A stretch of DNA of 64,000 nucleotides from Paenibacillus jilunlii (GTDB lineage: Bacteria; Bacillota; Bacilli; Paenibacillales; Paenibacillaceae): NCBI RefSeq assembly GCF_900102965.1, contig NZ_FNGM01000006.1, positions 1-64,000 of the forward strand, given 5' to 3'. The translations under genes and the position numbers were made by a program. How positions within the stretch are numbered: position 1 is the stretch's first letter; each line of letters begins with the position of its first letter. Shown one piece after another: positions 26,163 through 35,618 of this stretch. The notes beneath the pieces are model-generated. The model saw only the letters and a list, made by a program, of their open reading frames with translations. It was not told the origin of the DNA and searched no databases.

Positions 26163-26212
26163 CGGAAGATTACCGCATATTTAATTTTAACCGCACCCAG
26201 TCACTTAATGAC

Positions 26213-26242
26213 ATTATACATGATTTTTTTGGCAAAAGACAA
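26213..26242 (-). promoter_or_regulatory. Sigma-A promoter of the RNase J gene
   Basis: TTGTCT (26237-26242), 18-nt spacer, TATAAT (26213-26218) on the minus strand. The start near 26206 gives a leader of about 345 nt. Between here and the dapA terminator (26243-26326) no further signal is seen. Confidence 0.75.
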
Positions 26243-26326
26243 GTCATCGGCTCCGCAACCCTTTTCTTTCCTAAATTTCAGGGCTGGAACTTAATACTGC
26301 GTTAATATTTTTGACATAAAATATAC

Positions 26327-26363
26327 AAAAGCCGGCACCCCTTTAACGAGGAATGCCGGCTTA
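26327..26363 (-). terminator. Terminator of dapA
   Basis: AAGCCGGCATT, 12-nt loop, TGCCGGCTTTTG on the minus strand. Confidence 0.88.
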
Positions 26364-26386
26364 AAACTGATTATGAATAAAATGCG

Positions 26387-27262
26387 CTACTTCAACAGCG
26401 CAGCAATAAATGACGCTTCTTCTTCTGTAGGAGAAACCAGCGGGAGCCGTACCGTTCCTACATCCACACCACGGAGGCCAAGTGCATACTTCACGGCAGA
26501 GGGATTCGGAAGCGGATGCGGACATTCAAACAGCCCCTTGAACACCGGGAACAGCTTGCGGTGAAGTTCGCCTGCCCGTTGTACGTTGCCCGAGATATAG
26601 GCTTCAACCATCTCCGCCATCTGCTCACCAACCACATGGCTGGCTACACTGATAATACCGTAGGCCCCTACAGCAAGCGCAGCAAGTCCGGCGGAATCAT
26701 CCCCTGAATACACACGGAAATCAGCCGGACAGGCTGAAACAATCTGTGTAACCTGATCCACTGACTGGCATTCCTTCGTTGCCACAATGTTCGGAATCTC
26801 GGCAAGCCTCAGTGTCGTGGCTGCGCTCATGCTGACGCTGGTCCGGCTGGGCACATTATAGAGAATAACAGGCAGCGCTGTCTCCCATGCTATGGCAGCA
26901 AAATGCCGGTACAGCCCTTCCTGATTCGGTTTGTTGTAATAGGGAACAACGAGAAGCACACCGTCCACACCAATCTTCTCCGCTTCCTTCGTCAGATGAA
27001 TGGAATGTCTGGTGCTGTTGGTGCCTGTTCCGGCGATGATTTTACAGCGGCCTGCGGCCTTCTTCAGCACATAAGCGAATAACTCCAGCTTCTCCTCATC
27101 GCTTAAGGTAGGGGATTCTCCCGTCGTCCCGCAGACCACCAGCGCTTCCGATTTCTTTTGCTCAATGAGATAGTCAATTAAGCGTGAGGTAGCTTCCCAA
27201 TTGATTTCGCCAGAACTGTCAAAGGGAGTTACCATAGCGGTGATTAATCTTCCGAAGTCCAC
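26387..27262 (-). CDS. dapA: 4-hydroxy-tetrahydrodipicolinate synthase
   Basis: 291 aa TIM-barrel Schiff-base aldolase joining pyruvate and aspartate semialdehyde, the branch to lysine, meso-DAP and dipicolinate. TTGESPTL phosphate/substrate loop, GVLLVVPYYNKPNQEG with the catalytic-relay Tyr, and the Schiff-base Lys in IVATKECQ are visible. The start is the GTG at 27262 with AAGGAGG upstream, 16 nt after dapG; the much longer open frame (to 27547) is only an overlap with dapG. Cotranscribed with dapG. Confidence 0.96.
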   Translation of the reverse strand: MDFGRLITAMVTPFDSSGEINWEATSRLIDYLIEQKKSEALVVCGTTGESPTLSDEEKLELFAYVLKKAAGRCKIIAGTGTNSTRHSIHLTKEAEKIGVDGVLLVVPYYNKPNQEGLYRHFAAIAWETALPVILYNVPSRTSVSMSAATTLRLAEIPNIVATKECQSVDQVTQIVSACPADFRVYSGDDSAGLAALAVGAYGIISVASHVVGEQMAEMVEAYISGNVQRAGELHRKLFPVFKGLFECPHPLPNPSAVKYALGLRGVDVGTVRLPLVSPTEEEASFIAALLK

Positions 27263-27278
27263 TTTGAATTCCTCCTTG

Positions 27279-28499
27279 TCAGCGGTGTAATTCAAATTTG
27301 GCATGCAACGCGCGCAGCGACTGCACCATATCTTCTTTTTTGACCAGAACCCAAATGGTTGTATTGGAATCGGCAGACTGGAGAATCTGAATATTCTCCG
27401 AGCTAAGGGCCTCAACGATGCGGGCCATGATGCCCGGAACGCCGTTGATCCCGCCTCCGATAACCGAGACTTTGGCGCAGCCGGACAGGCTCGAAGGACG
27501 CAGCCCCAGCTCCTGAAGTGCAGCAATCGCCTGTTCCGATTTGTCATCGTTCACCGTATACAGCGCTTCAGTTGGCGTTACATTGATGAAATCCACACTG
27601 ATGCCATTGTCGGCCATGCTTTTAAAAATCTGCAGCTGTACACCGGTTCCGTTGCCATCGGGGCATTCCACAGATATCTGGGTCACGTTGCTGACATAAG
27701 CGATCCCCGTGACAAAGCGGTCGACCACTCCATGTGAAACATCGCTGAACCCCTCCGGATGAGTCACGAGCGTACCTTCGGCTTCAGAAAATGTAGACCG
27801 GACTCGCACAGGAATCTGGGCCTGCATGGCAATCTCGACGGCACGGGGATGAATGACCTTGGCGCCTTGGTAAGCCATGTTGCAGATTTCGGTATAGCTG
27901 ACATATGTCAGCTGCTTCGCATCCTCAACAATCCGCGGATCAGCGGTCAGGATGCCGTCCACATCAGTATAGATATCGACCATATCTGCCCGCAGCGCAG
28001 CGCCTAGCGCCGTAGCCGAAGTGTCACTGCCGCCGCGTCCAAGGGTCGTAAAATCACCGGCTTCGGTCTGCCCCTGGAACCCGGTTACAATAACTACTTT
28101 GTGTTCGCGCAATTCGCGCAGAATACGTTCGGTCCGCACATCCAGAATCCGGGCGTTGCCGTAGTTGTTATCGGTCAGAAAACCGGCCTGAGCTCCTGTC
28201 AGCACAGTGGCCGGGACTCCTTCATGCTCCAGTAAGCCGCACAAGGTTGTGGCAGAAATAATCTCACCGCAGCACATCAGAAGATCCTTCTCCCGGCTGG
28301 GCAGAGCATCCCCATTCTGCACCGCCCAGTCCAGCAATGTATCGGTCGCATAAGGTTCCCCTTTGCGCCCCATGGCCGACACGACCACGACCAGACTGAA
28401 GCCGCTGGCCAGTTCACGTTTGACATGACGGATCACGTGTTCTCTGGCCGCTGGTGTAGAGAGTGAGGTTCCGCCAAATTTTTGTACCAAAATACCCAT
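27279..28499 (-). CDS. dapG: Aspartokinase
   Basis: 406 aa aspartate kinase, the first step to lysine/DAP/threonine. N-terminal kinase domain with LVQKFGGTSLS and FTTLGRGGSDTSATAL; two C-terminal ACT domains (about 265-405) for feedback control. Position before dapA and after dpaAB identifies it as DapG (the DAP-controlled isozyme I of B. subtilis) rather than lysC. The start is the ATG at 28499, GGAGG 8 nt upstream. The asd gene that stands between dpaB and dapG in B. subtilis is missing here; a structured leader fills the gap. Confidence 0.94.
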   Translation of the reverse strand: MGILVQKFGGTSLSTPAAREHVIRHVKRELASGFSLVVVVSAMGRKGEPYATDTLLDWAVQNGDALPSREKDLLMCCGEIISATTLCGLLEHEGVPATVLTGAQAGFLTDNNYGNARILDVRTERILRELREHKVVIVTGFQGQTEAGDFTTLGRGGSDTSATALGAALRADMVDIYTDVDGILTADPRIVEDAKQLTYVSYTEICNMAYQGAKVIHPRAVEIAMQAQIPVRVRSTFSEAEGTLVTHPEGFSDVSHGVVDRFVTGIAYVSNVTQISVECPDGNGTGVQLQIFKSMADNGISVDFINVTPTEALYTVNDDKSEQAIAALQELGLRPSSLSGCAKVSVIGGGINGVPGIMARIVEALSSENIQILQSADSNTTIWVLVKKEDMVQSLRALHAKFELHR

Positions 28500-28546
28500 G
28501 TATAATTCCTCCATTACTTCTCTAAGCAAGCACGCTAATACGTACA

Positions 28547-28669
28547 CACTCTATCCATACTGTAAATGGAAAGAATCCGCCTGTGCGGTTCCGTATTCAG
28601 GTAGCTGAATAAAGTGTTGAACCGCCCTCGGAATGAGGACGGCAGATGTATACCTGTATGGTCAGAGTG
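28547..28669 (-). promoter_or_regulatory. Structured element in the dapG leader
   Basis: Outer stem CACTCT-at-CCATAC (28547-28560) pairs with GTATGG-tc-AGAGTG (28656-28669), 12 pairs with one internal mismatch pair. Inside, on the minus strand, are GCCGTCCTC/GAGGGCGG-type and GAACCGC/GCGG-TTC hairpins, giving a three-way junction of about 120 nt directly before dapG. The conserved bulges of the lysine riboswitch are not seen. Confidence 0.6.
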
Positions 28670-28687
28670 CCTGCATGAAACATATGT

Positions 28688-29284
28688 CTATGCTGAATGA
28701 AACCGTTCGATAATCATCGGCTGCAGCTGGTTGCCCTGCAGAGCCGCGTAGCAGGTTTCGGGAATGAGGTCCATCTGCGCCACAAGCGAATTCGGCTTGC
28801 CCTGCGGATTATCCTGGCCGAACGGAACGAAATAAATGTTCTTCGTAACCAGGAGCTTCGCGATATTCGCCGCATTCAGGCCAAGTCCATCATTGGTGGA
28901 GATTGCCAGCACCAGTGGGCGGCTGTTGCGCATTTGCGATTTGGCGGCCATCAGCACGGGGCTGTCGGTCATGGCATTAGCCAATTTACTTGTCGTATTC
29001 CCAGTGCAGGGCGCGATAGTAAGCACATCCAGCAGCTTGGAAGGACCCAGCGGTTCCGCTTCAACAATTGTAGAAATGATATCATTCCCTGTTATATCTT
29101 TCAACTGTTTTAGCCAATTTTCCGATGCGCCAAAGCGGGTGTCCGTATTCAGCACGGATGCGGACACAATCGGCACCACACTGGCTCCGCCATCCATAAA
29201 CCGCTGAATCTGCGGCATGACCTCGGCAAACGTGCAGTGAGAGCCGGTAATTGCATAACCTACTGTTTTTCCATGCCAATCCAT
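28688..29284 (-). CDS. dpaB: Dipicolinate synthase subunit B
   Basis: 198 aa flavoprotein-fold subunit (SpoVFB) of dipicolinate synthase, which converts dihydrodipicolinate into DPA in the mother cell. N-terminal GKTVGYAITGSHCTFAEVMPQ and TIAPCTGNTTSKLANAMTDSPVLMA are family hallmarks. Its ATG shares one base with the dpaA stop (TAATG), so subunits are coupled. Confidence 0.96.
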   Translation of the reverse strand: MDWHGKTVGYAITGSHCTFAEVMPQIQRFMDGGASVVPIVSASVLNTDTRFGASENWLKQLKDITGNDIISTIVEAEPLGPSKLLDVLTIAPCTGNTTSKLANAMTDSPVLMAAKSQMRNSRPLVLAISTNDGLGLNAANIAKLLVTKNIYFVPFGQDNPQGKPNSLVAQMDLIPETCYAALQGNQLQPMIIERFHSA

Positions 29285-30180
29285 TAAACGTCCCCCCTGT
29301 TAAAAGTCTCGTCTGATATCGACTGTACCAGCGCACCCGCCATAATGATCCCGGCAGTTTTGGGAGCAACGACTCCGGGCAGTCCCGGTGCCAGCATGGC
29401 CTTGATCCCGCGTTTTTCCGCGTAGCGGAAATCGCATCCGCCCGGGGCGGAAGCCAGATCGATAATTACACAGTGTCTGGGAAGACGCGATAACACCTGT
29501 GCGGTGATAATCATACTAGGGATGGTGTTGAAAATAAGATCCGCCTCCGGCGCATGCGCCACCAGCTCCCCGGTCATAAAGGGCTTCCAGCCCATCTCCT
29601 CGGCCCGTGCGTAATGCTCCTGTTTTCTTACGCCCACTTTCACGTTTGAACCGAGGCCCTGCAACACTCTGGCCATAGTAAACCCGGTTCTGCCCATACC
29701 CAGAACCATTGAGGTAGAACCATGGATTGTAAAATCCGTATTCTGAATAGCCATAACCAATGCTCCCTCTGCTGTAGGGATGGAATTGTAGATCGCTACA
29801 TCGTCCCTGCTCAGCAGCTCCACCAGCTTCAGCGAATGTCTCTCGCACAGGCCGCGCAAGTAGCCTTTGGCCATACCGGTATAGACCATACAGTTTGGCG
29901 GAAGCGCGGCAATATGTTCCTCCAGCAGCTGCAGGCGCTCCGTAGACAAGAGGGCATTGATATTGCCTTCATCATCACACCCCACCGTTGGCAGCACCAG
30001 CACATCCGCGCGGCTCAGCAGCTCTACCGACATTTGTTCCAGGCTCACCCCTGGGCTTGGGGCGTCCCACTTGTCGAACCCGGCAGCGCTTACCGTAGCA
30101 TCCATTTCCACACATTTCCGAATCACTTCAATCTGTCTCGCGTCCCCGCCCAGGAACACGATCCTGATGCCAGTAAGCAT
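29284..30180 (-). CDS. dpaA: Dipicolinate synthase subunit A
   Basis: 298 aa NAD(P)-binding subunit (SpoVFA) of dipicolinate synthase. N-terminal domain starting MLTGIRIVFLGGDARQIEVI, then a Rossmann fold with VLGMGRTGFTMARVLQGLG and DLASAPGGCDF. The start is the ATG at 30180 with AAAGGAG 10 nt upstream; the frame is open 93 codons more, with no similarity. A sigma-K-like promoter lies just upstream, as expected for a mother-cell gene. Confidence 0.95.
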   Translation of the reverse strand: MLTGIRIVFLGGDARQIEVIRKCVEMDATVSAAGFDKWDAPSPGVSLEQMSVELLSRADVLVLPTVGCDDEGNINALLSTERLQLLEEHIAALPPNCMVYTGMAKGYLRGLCERHSLKLVELLSRDDVAIYNSIPTAEGALVMAIQNTDFTIHGSTSMVLGMGRTGFTMARVLQGLGSNVKVGVRKQEHYARAEEMGWKPFMTGELVAHAPEADLIFNTIPSMIITAQVLSRLPRHCVIIDLASAPGGCDFRYAEKRGIKAMLAPGLPGVVAPKTAGIIMAGALVQSISDETFNRGDV

Positions 30181-30223
30181 AGGGATGACGCTCCTTTCCA
30201 CATACACACTATCGACTATAGAG

Positions 30224-30251
30224 CATCTTATGCCGCAGGCTGCGGATGGGT
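30224..30251 (-). promoter_or_regulatory. Possible sigma-K promoter of dpaA
   Basis: ACC, 16 nt, CATAAGATG on the minus strand, against the sigma-K pattern AC-N16/17-CATANNNTA (one mismatch at the end). Start about 35 nt before dpaA. Confidence 0.4.
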
Positions 30252-30293
30252 GATGAGCGGAGAAGAAATAATGGGCACTGCAATGTAAGATAA

Positions 30294-30341
30294 AAAAGCC
30301 TGCGGATAAATACCGGTAACGGTATCTCCGCAAGCTTATTG
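30294..30341 (-). terminator. Terminator of dut
   Basis: AGCtTGCGGA ... TCCGCAgGCT with an inner ATACCG/CGGTAT stem and TTTTTTATC on the minus strand. Confidence 0.85.
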
Positions 30342-30391
30342 TGCAGCTATTGATGAAAGCGCGCCTTAAAGAAAAGACGGTGAAGCCCTTG

Positions 30392-30838
30392 TTATTTGCC
30401 CGTATGGCCAAAGCCGCCGGCACCGCGCTCAGTTTCCGACAGCTCCTCCACTTGGACAAGTGTCACAGCCGGAACCGCCTGAAAAACCATTTGGGCAATC
30501 CGTTCATTCCGGGCAATGGCAAACGGCTCCTGGCCGAGATTGATCAGCAGCACCTTAATCTCTCCCCGGTAATCGGCATCGATCGTTCCCGGCGTGTTCA
30601 GGCAGGTAATGCCGTGCTTCAGCGCCAGCCCGCTGCGCGGCCGGATTTGTGCCTCCAAGCCGTCCGGCATGGCCAGGGATATCCCGGTAGGGATTAGTGC
30701 ACGCTCCCCCGGAGCGAGGACAACCGCTTCGCCCACGGCGGCATACAGGTCATAACCCGAAGCCTGTTCCGACATTTTACGGGGCAGCTCCACATCCTCA
30801 TTCCCCGAAAGCTTGTTAATTTGAACGTAATAAGACAA
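30392..30838 (-). CDS. dut: dUTP diphosphatase
   Basis: 148 aa trimeric dUTPase, hydrolysing dUTP to dUMP to keep uracil out of DNA. All five motifs are visible: [37 protein letters not shown] and the C-terminal [10 protein letters not shown] arm. The start is most likely the TTG at 30838 ([12 protein letters not shown]), with AGGAG 8 nt upstream; an ATG two codons earlier is too close to it. The start lies inside the end of the M16 gene (23-nt overlap). In B. subtilis this spot holds ymxH instead. Confidence 0.94.
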   Translation of the reverse strand: MSYYVQINKLSGNEDVELPRKMSEQASGYDLYAAVGEAVVLAPGERALIPTGISLAMPDGLEAQIRPRSGLALKHGITCLNTPGTIDADYRGEIKVLLINLGQEPFAIARNERIAQMVFQAVPAVTLVQVEELSETERGAGGFGHTGK

Positions 30839-32081
30839 GATCATCTCTCCTAACATTGGCAATAGCTTTGTCTGTTGCGCCCACCATCGCTAAAGCGAGC
30901 GGCTGTGCAAACATATGATCCAGCAGCTGATTCACGTCATCCATGGTTACCTGCTGGATTTTGGCGATCATATCATCCAGTGTATCATGTCTTCCCAGCA
31001 TCAGCTCGTTTTTTCCGATACGGTTCATCCGGCTGCTGGTGCTTTCGAGGCTGAGGATCAGGCTGCCTTTGAGCTGCTCCTTGCCTTTTCTCAGTTCATC
31101 CTCGCTGAGCCCCTTGACGGCAAGCTCATGCATCATTTCTTTGATCAGCTCGGTAACCTCTTTGGTCTGCTTCGGCGCAGTCCCCGCATATACCGTGAAC
31201 ATCCCGCTATCCGACTGGGAGCTGTGGTAGGAGTAGACCGAATAGGCTAACCCGCGTTTTTCGCGGATTTCCTGGAACATCCGTGAGCTCATGCCGCCAC
31301 CGATGGCATTGTTCAGCAGCACCATCGGATATTGCAGCGGTCCCCCGCTTTGGACACCCGGGAGAGAGAGGCAAATATGGTTTTGCTCTGTTTTTTTGCG
31401 GTGGAACAGCAGTTCGCCATGGAAATCGGGTACCGCCAGCGCTGCGGATTCGCCATGATTCTGAAAAGAACCGAAGTGCTTCTCCAGCAGCTCTTGCAGC
31501 CCGTCATTGATGTTGCCGGCTACGCTGATCACTGTGTTCTCAATCGTATACTGTGCCTTCATGTAGGCCCGGAGATCATCCGGGGTCATTTCCTGAAGCC
31601 GCTCCTTGAGTCCCAGAATGGAATAGGCCAGCGGGTGCTCACCGTAGGCTGCGGCGCACATCAGATCATGCACCAGATCATCCGGTGTGTCCTCGCACAT
31701 GGCGATTTCCTCAAGAATGACATTTTTCTCCTTCGCCAGCTCTTCGGCATCCAACCGCGAACGGAAAAACATATCGGCCAGCACATCCACCGCAATCGGC
31801 AGATGCTCATCCAGCACTTTGGCATAATAGCATGTATATTCCTTAGAGGTAAACGCATTGACGTTGCCGCCAATAGCGTCGAACTGTTCAGCAATATCCT
31901 TGGCGCTGTACCGGTCGGTTCCTTTGAACAGCATATGCTCAATAAAATGAGAAATCCCGTTGTTCAGCGGAGTCTCATTGCGGGAGCCTGTTTTGACCCA
32001 TATTCCAAAGGAAACGGATCGGCCGGTGGGAATTTTTTCAGTTACCACCCTGAGGCCGTTTGACAACACTATTTTTTCCAC
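30816..32081 (-). CDS. mlpA: M16 family processing peptidase (MlpA/YmxG-like)
   Basis: 421 aa zinc metallopeptidase resembling the beta subunit of mitochondrial processing peptidase. HxxEH is intact as [12 protein letters not shown] (about 50-61) and the third ligand lies in [11 protein letters not shown]; the second domain shows [12 protein letters not shown]. The start is the GTG at 32081 ([20 protein letters not shown]) with AGGAGG upstream; the open frame runs 35 codons further without similarity. It sits between a NodB-like gene and dut. Confidence 0.94.
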   Translation of the reverse strand: MEKIVLSNGLRVVTEKIPTGRSVSFGIWVKTGSRNETPLNNGISHFIEHMLFKGTDRYSAKDIAEQFDAIGGNVNAFTSKEYTCYYAKVLDEHLPIAVDVLADMFFRSRLDAEELAKEKNVILEEIAMCEDTPDDLVHDLMCAAAYGEHPLAYSILGLKERLQEMTPDDLRAYMKAQYTIENTVISVAGNINDGLQELLEKHFGSFQNHGESAALAVPDFHGELLFHRKKTEQNHICLSLPGVQSGGPLQYPMVLLNNAIGGGMSSRMFQEIREKRGLAYSVYSYHSSQSDSGMFTVYAGTAPKQTKEVTELIKEMMHELAVKGLSEDELRKGKEQLKGSLILSLESTSSRMNRIGKNELMLGRHDTLDDMIAKIQQVTMDDVNQLLDHMFAQPLALAMVGATDKAIANVRRDDLVLLRSN

Positions 32082-32160
32082 TTCTAAATCCTCCTGGCAT
32101 AGCCCTGGTTCTATCTGTATTTTGGTATACGCGCCTCTTATCCTACCAGAATTAGGCGGC

Positions 32161-33147
32161 TCACTCAACATCCGCAGGCAGCACACGCTCCGCTGAGAGC
32201 GTCTGGCTGACCGTTCCCAGCTGCAAGCCTTTAGCTTTTATTCCCCGGATCATCCCCAGGAGCGCCTGCGATGAAGAAGCTGTCGGGTGCATTAGAATTA
32301 AGGTTCCCGGCTCCGCTTTGCTGCTGATTTTGGAAATGATCGAATCCGGAGAAGGATTGCGCCAGTCCACTGTATCCAGCGTCCACAACACTGTTTTCAG
32401 CCCCAACGAGGCGGCAATGTCTACAGTCTCCTGGTCAAAGTCGCCGGATGGAGGGGCAAACCAGATATTGGTCACTCCCAGGCTTTCTTTGAGCAGGTTT
32501 TGCGTTTTCTGGATTTCGGCTGTGGCCCGCGCCCGGCTCAAAGTGCTCATATTGGGATGGGTATAGGCGTGATTTTCCATTTCATGCCCGCGTTTCAGCA
32601 TTTCCGCGGCCAGCTCTTTATTGCGGCTGAGCCAGCTGCCGTCCAGGAAAAAGGTGACTTTCACCTTTTCCTGATCTAAGATGTCCAGCATTGGGATAAT
32701 GTACGGGTTGCCCCAAGCCACATTGATCATCAGGGATACCATCGGCTTCGCCGGATTGCCCCGGTAGATCGGCTGAGCCCCCAGGTCATCCAGTGAAATC
32801 TTAGGTTTAATCTGGCGGTACAGCAGCTTTAAGCCAGCATTAGGCCCCTTCAGCTTAGCATTCCGGTATGTTGCCTCCACATCCACTTCCAGCCCGTTAT
32901 AACCCGGTATAGCCTTCCATACCCGGTCAACGGTTGCATCCACAGGCGGGCTGTTCAGCTTGGCGGCCTTACTCTCGATGCTTGTGCGCAAATCATCCTG
33001 GGTTTCTGTGTAGACCCTGCTCCATACAGCCAGCCCAGTCTGCGGCTTAAGCTGGGCCAGCATTTCCTTCACCGGCCCATATGTACTGCCGATCCCGATC
33101 ACCACAGCAATACAGGCCAGCACAAGTGCCGCTTTTTCCGTCTTCAT
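32161..33147 (-). CDS. ylxY: YlxY-type NodB-domain protein, catalytic Asp replaced
   Basis: 328 aa exported polysaccharide-deacetylase-fold protein. N-terminal signal/anchor (about 5-22), a PepSY-like region (about 45-130), then a NodB domain (about 140-325). The metal-binding HExENHAYTHPN is kept (H-x3-H), but the first motif, normally TFDDG, reads MINVAWG, so the catalytic Asp and metal Asp are lost; activity as a deacetylase is doubtful. The start is the ATG at 33147 after GGGGAGG. Order pnp-ylxY-mlpA is as in B. subtilis, where ylxY is a sporulation gene. Confidence 0.88.
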   Translation of the reverse strand: MKTEKAALVLACIAVVIGIGSTYGPVKEMLAQLKPQTGLAVWSRVYTETQDDLRTSIESKAAKLNSPPVDATVDRVWKAIPGYNGLEVDVEATYRNAKLKGPNAGLKLLYRQIKPKISLDDLGAQPIYRGNPAKPMVSLMINVAWGNPYIIPMLDILDQEKVKVTFFLDGSWLSRNKELAAEMLKRGHEMENHAYTHPNMSTLSRARATAEIQKTQNLLKESLGVTNIWFAPPSGDFDQETVDIAASLGLKTVLWTLDTVDWRNPSPDSIISKISSKAEPGTLILMHPTASSSQALLGMIRGIKAKGLQLGTVSQTLSAERVLPADVE

Positions 33148-33265
33148 GACGTCTTTCCTCCCCGGCCGAAACGGTTCATTTGTCCGTCCCGGCACAAGAC
33201 AGGTGCAGAGACGCTTTGTCCCAGCCTATGAATCCATGAAGAAAAATATGTCCAATGTCTGCAAT

Positions 33266-33301
33266 TTAAAAAAGAGCCAGAACAAAACTGCTTCTGTCTC
33301 T
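33266..33301 (-). terminator. Terminator of pnp
   Basis: AGAGaCAGAA, loop, TTCTGgCTCT, TTTTTT on the minus strand. Confidence 0.85.
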
Positions 33302-33341
33302 TCCGTTCATGTATTTAATTCGTTTCAGGCTTATGGTGAAA

Positions 33342-35444
33342 TTACGCCTTGGCTGCGCCTTCTGAAGTGAGCACAGCTTTGCGCGACAGATTGACGCGGC
33401 CCTGCTGGTCGATTTCAGTGACTTTTACAGTAATTGTGTCGCCGATAGCCACTACATCTTCAACCTTGGCTACACGTTCTGTGGACAGCTGGGAAATATG
33501 CACCAGTCCGTCTTTACCCGGAATCAGTTCGACAAAGGCACCAAACTTCTCGATGCGTCTGACTGTACCCACATAAATTTCGCCGACCTGTACCTCACGC
33601 ACAATGCCTTCGATAATGCCGCGGGCTTTTTGAATCATCGCTTCGTCCGAAGAACCGATGAAGACACGGCCATCCTGCTCGATATCGATCTTTACGCCGG
33701 TTTCTTCAATGATTTTGTTAATGATCTTGCCGCCTGCACCGATGACATCACGGATTTTGTCCGGATTGATGTTGATGATAATGATTTTTGGAGCGTATTT
33801 GGACAGACTTTGTCTAGGCTCGGAGATGGCTTCCATCATTTTACCCAAGATGAACATCCGTCCTTCTTTGGCCTGCTGCAGCGCATCCTGAAGAATCTTA
33901 CGGTCAATACCGGCGATCTTGATATCCATCTGAATCGCTGTAACCCCTTCAGCCGTACCTGCCACCTTGAAGTCCATATCGCCCAGATGATCTTCCATTC
34001 CCTGAATATCTGTCAGGATCGATACATGCTCTCCGTCTTTGATCAGACCCATAGCTACACCGGCTACAGGCGCCTTAATCGGCACACCCGCATCCATCAT
34101 GGCCAAGATGCTGGCGCAAATACTCGCTTGGGAAGTTGAACCATTGGATTCAATGGCTTCTGACACCAGGCGAATTGTGTACGGGAATTCAGTTTCACTT
34201 GGAATCACTTTGGACAATGCGCGTTCCCCAAGGGCTCCGTGTCCAATCTCGCGGCGTCCCGGTGCTCTAAGCGGGCGGGCTTCCCCTACGCTGAACGGCG
34301 GAAAGTTGTAGTGGTGCATGAAACGTTTCGTTTCGGCCGGATCAATCCCGTCCAGAATCTGCACATCTCCAAGCGCACCAAGCGTACATACGCTAAGGAT
34401 CTGAGTCTGTCCGCGTGTGAAGAGCCCGGAACCATGGGTGCGCGGCAGCAAAGCCGTATCGCATTCGATAGGACGGATTTCATCCAGCTTGCGCCCATCC
34501 GGACGGATCTTGTCATGTGTGATCAGACGTCTTACTTCATCCTTGACGATATCATGCAATACTTCCTTGACATCCTTCAGCAGCTCCGGTGTTTCTATGT
34601 ATTTCTCTGCGAAATACTCCACCGTTTCATTGTTGATCAGGTCGATGGCATCCTGGCGGGCATGTTTCTCGGCAATTTTTACAGCTTCGACCAGACGGAT
34701 CTGTGCATAAGCGCGGACCTCTGCATTCACTTCGCTGTCTACCGTGTGCAGCTTCACGGCCATTTTTTCTTTACCGGCAACTGCAACCAGTTCCTCAATC
34801 ACAGCTACGATCTTGCGGATTTCATCATGTCCGAACATGATAGCTTCCAGCATAACATCTTCCGGCACTTCATTGGCTTCAGCTTCCACCATCATGATGG
34901 CGTCCTTGGTTCCGGCTACGACTACATAAATATCGCTGACCGCTTGCTGCGCAACGTCCGGATTAATGACGAATTCACCGTTAATTCGGCCCACAGCCAC
35001 ACCACCGATCGGTCCGTCAAACGGCACATCGGAAATGCTGAGCGCAGCGGAGGTACCAATCATAGCGGCAATATCCGGCGCACAATCCTGATCCACGCTC
35101 ATTACCAGATTAAGCACCTGGACGTCGTTGCGGAATCCTTCGGGAAACAGCGGGCGGATTGGACGGTCTGTCAGACGGCTGGACAGAATCGCTTTTTCAC
35201 TGGGTCTGCCCTCACGTTTGATGAAGCCTCCAGGAATTTTACCAACCGCATATAATCTTTCCTCATAGTTAACTGTAAGCGGGAAAAAATCAAGATCTTT
35301 GGGTTCGCTGGAAGCTGTAACCGTACACAATACTGAAGTGTCACCATATCGTACCATAACTGCAGCATTTGCCTGTTTGGCAAGGCGGCCCGTTTCAAGC
35401 ACAAGGCGTCTTCCGCCAAGCTGCATTTCTACACGTTTTTCCAT
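33342..35444 (-). CDS. pnp: Polyribonucleotide nucleotidyltransferase (PNPase)
   Basis: 700 aa phosphate-dependent 3'-5' exoribonuclease. Two RNase PH domains (about 10-210 and 310-540), an all-alpha linker between them, a KH domain (about 555-615, [16 protein letters not shown]) and an S1 domain (about 620-690, [20 protein letters not shown]). The length is standard. ATG start with AAGGAGG upstream. It follows rpsO, separated by a terminator and a leader of about 170 nt with two hairpins. Confidence 0.98.
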   Translation of the reverse strand: MEKRVEMQLGGRRLVLETGRLAKQANAAVMVRYGDTSVLCTVTASSEPKDLDFFPLTVNYEERLYAVGKIPGGFIKREGRPSEKAILSSRLTDRPIRPLFPEGFRNDVQVLNLVMSVDQDCAPDIAAMIGTSAALSISDVPFDGPIGGVAVGRINGEFVINPDVAQQAVSDIYVVVAGTKDAIMMVEAEANEVPEDVMLEAIMFGHDEIRKIVAVIEELVAVAGKEKMAVKLHTVDSEVNAEVRAYAQIRLVEAVKIAEKHARQDAIDLINNETVEYFAEKYIETPELLKDVKEVLHDIVKDEVRRLITHDKIRPDGRKLDEIRPIECDTALLPRTHGSGLFTRGQTQILSVCTLGALGDVQILDGIDPAETKRFMHHYNFPPFSVGEARPLRAPGRREIGHGALGERALSKVIPSETEFPYTIRLVSEAIESNGSTSQASICASILAMMDAGVPIKAPVAGVAMGLIKDGEHVSILTDIQGMEDHLGDMDFKVAGTAEGVTAIQMDIKIAGIDRKILQDALQQAKEGRMFILGKMMEAISEPRQSLSKYAPKIIIININPDKIRDVIGAGGKIINKIIEETGVKIDIEQDGRVFIGSSDEAMIQKARGIIEGIVREVQVGEIYVGTVRRIEKFGAFVELIPGKDGLVHISQLSTERVAKVEDVVAIGDTITVKVTEIDQQGRVNLSRKAVLTSEGAAKA

Positions 35445-35470
35445 AAAATCCCTCCTTAAATGGTAGTAGA

Positions 35471-35573
35471 CCTGTCTTTATCATCACAGGTTTCAGCATA
35501 ACGCCTAATAAATTCTTATCTTTCAAGCAAAAACGGCTTGTCCCCAAGCAGAGGTTAAATAGCCGTTTTGTGC
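35471..35573 (-). promoter_or_regulatory. pnp leader with two hairpins
   Basis: GCAAAAACGGCT (35527-35538) pairs with AGCCGTTTTGTGC (35561-35573), and CCTGT/ACAGG (35471-35475 with 35486-35490) forms a second, smaller hairpin just before the RBS. PNPase leaders are sites of autoregulation in enteric bacteria; whether this one works likewise is inference. Confidence 0.55.
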
Positions 35574-35618
35574 AAATCATATCCACTTGCCGCCTGCAAT
35601 AGTTTTCCCTAAATTTTC

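Noticed and set aside
27263-27547. N-terminal extension of dapA (386-aa reading)
   Set aside because: Overlaps dapG completely; dapA has a proper RBS and GTG at 27262 where family similarity begins.
28547-28669. Lysine (L-box) riboswitch before dapG
   Set aside because: The multi-helix core and conserved junction bases of that riboswitch are not present; only a three-way stem structure is seen.
30181-30459. 93-codon N-terminal extension of dpaA
   Set aside because: No similarity, runs through the dut terminator; RBS and family start are at 30180.
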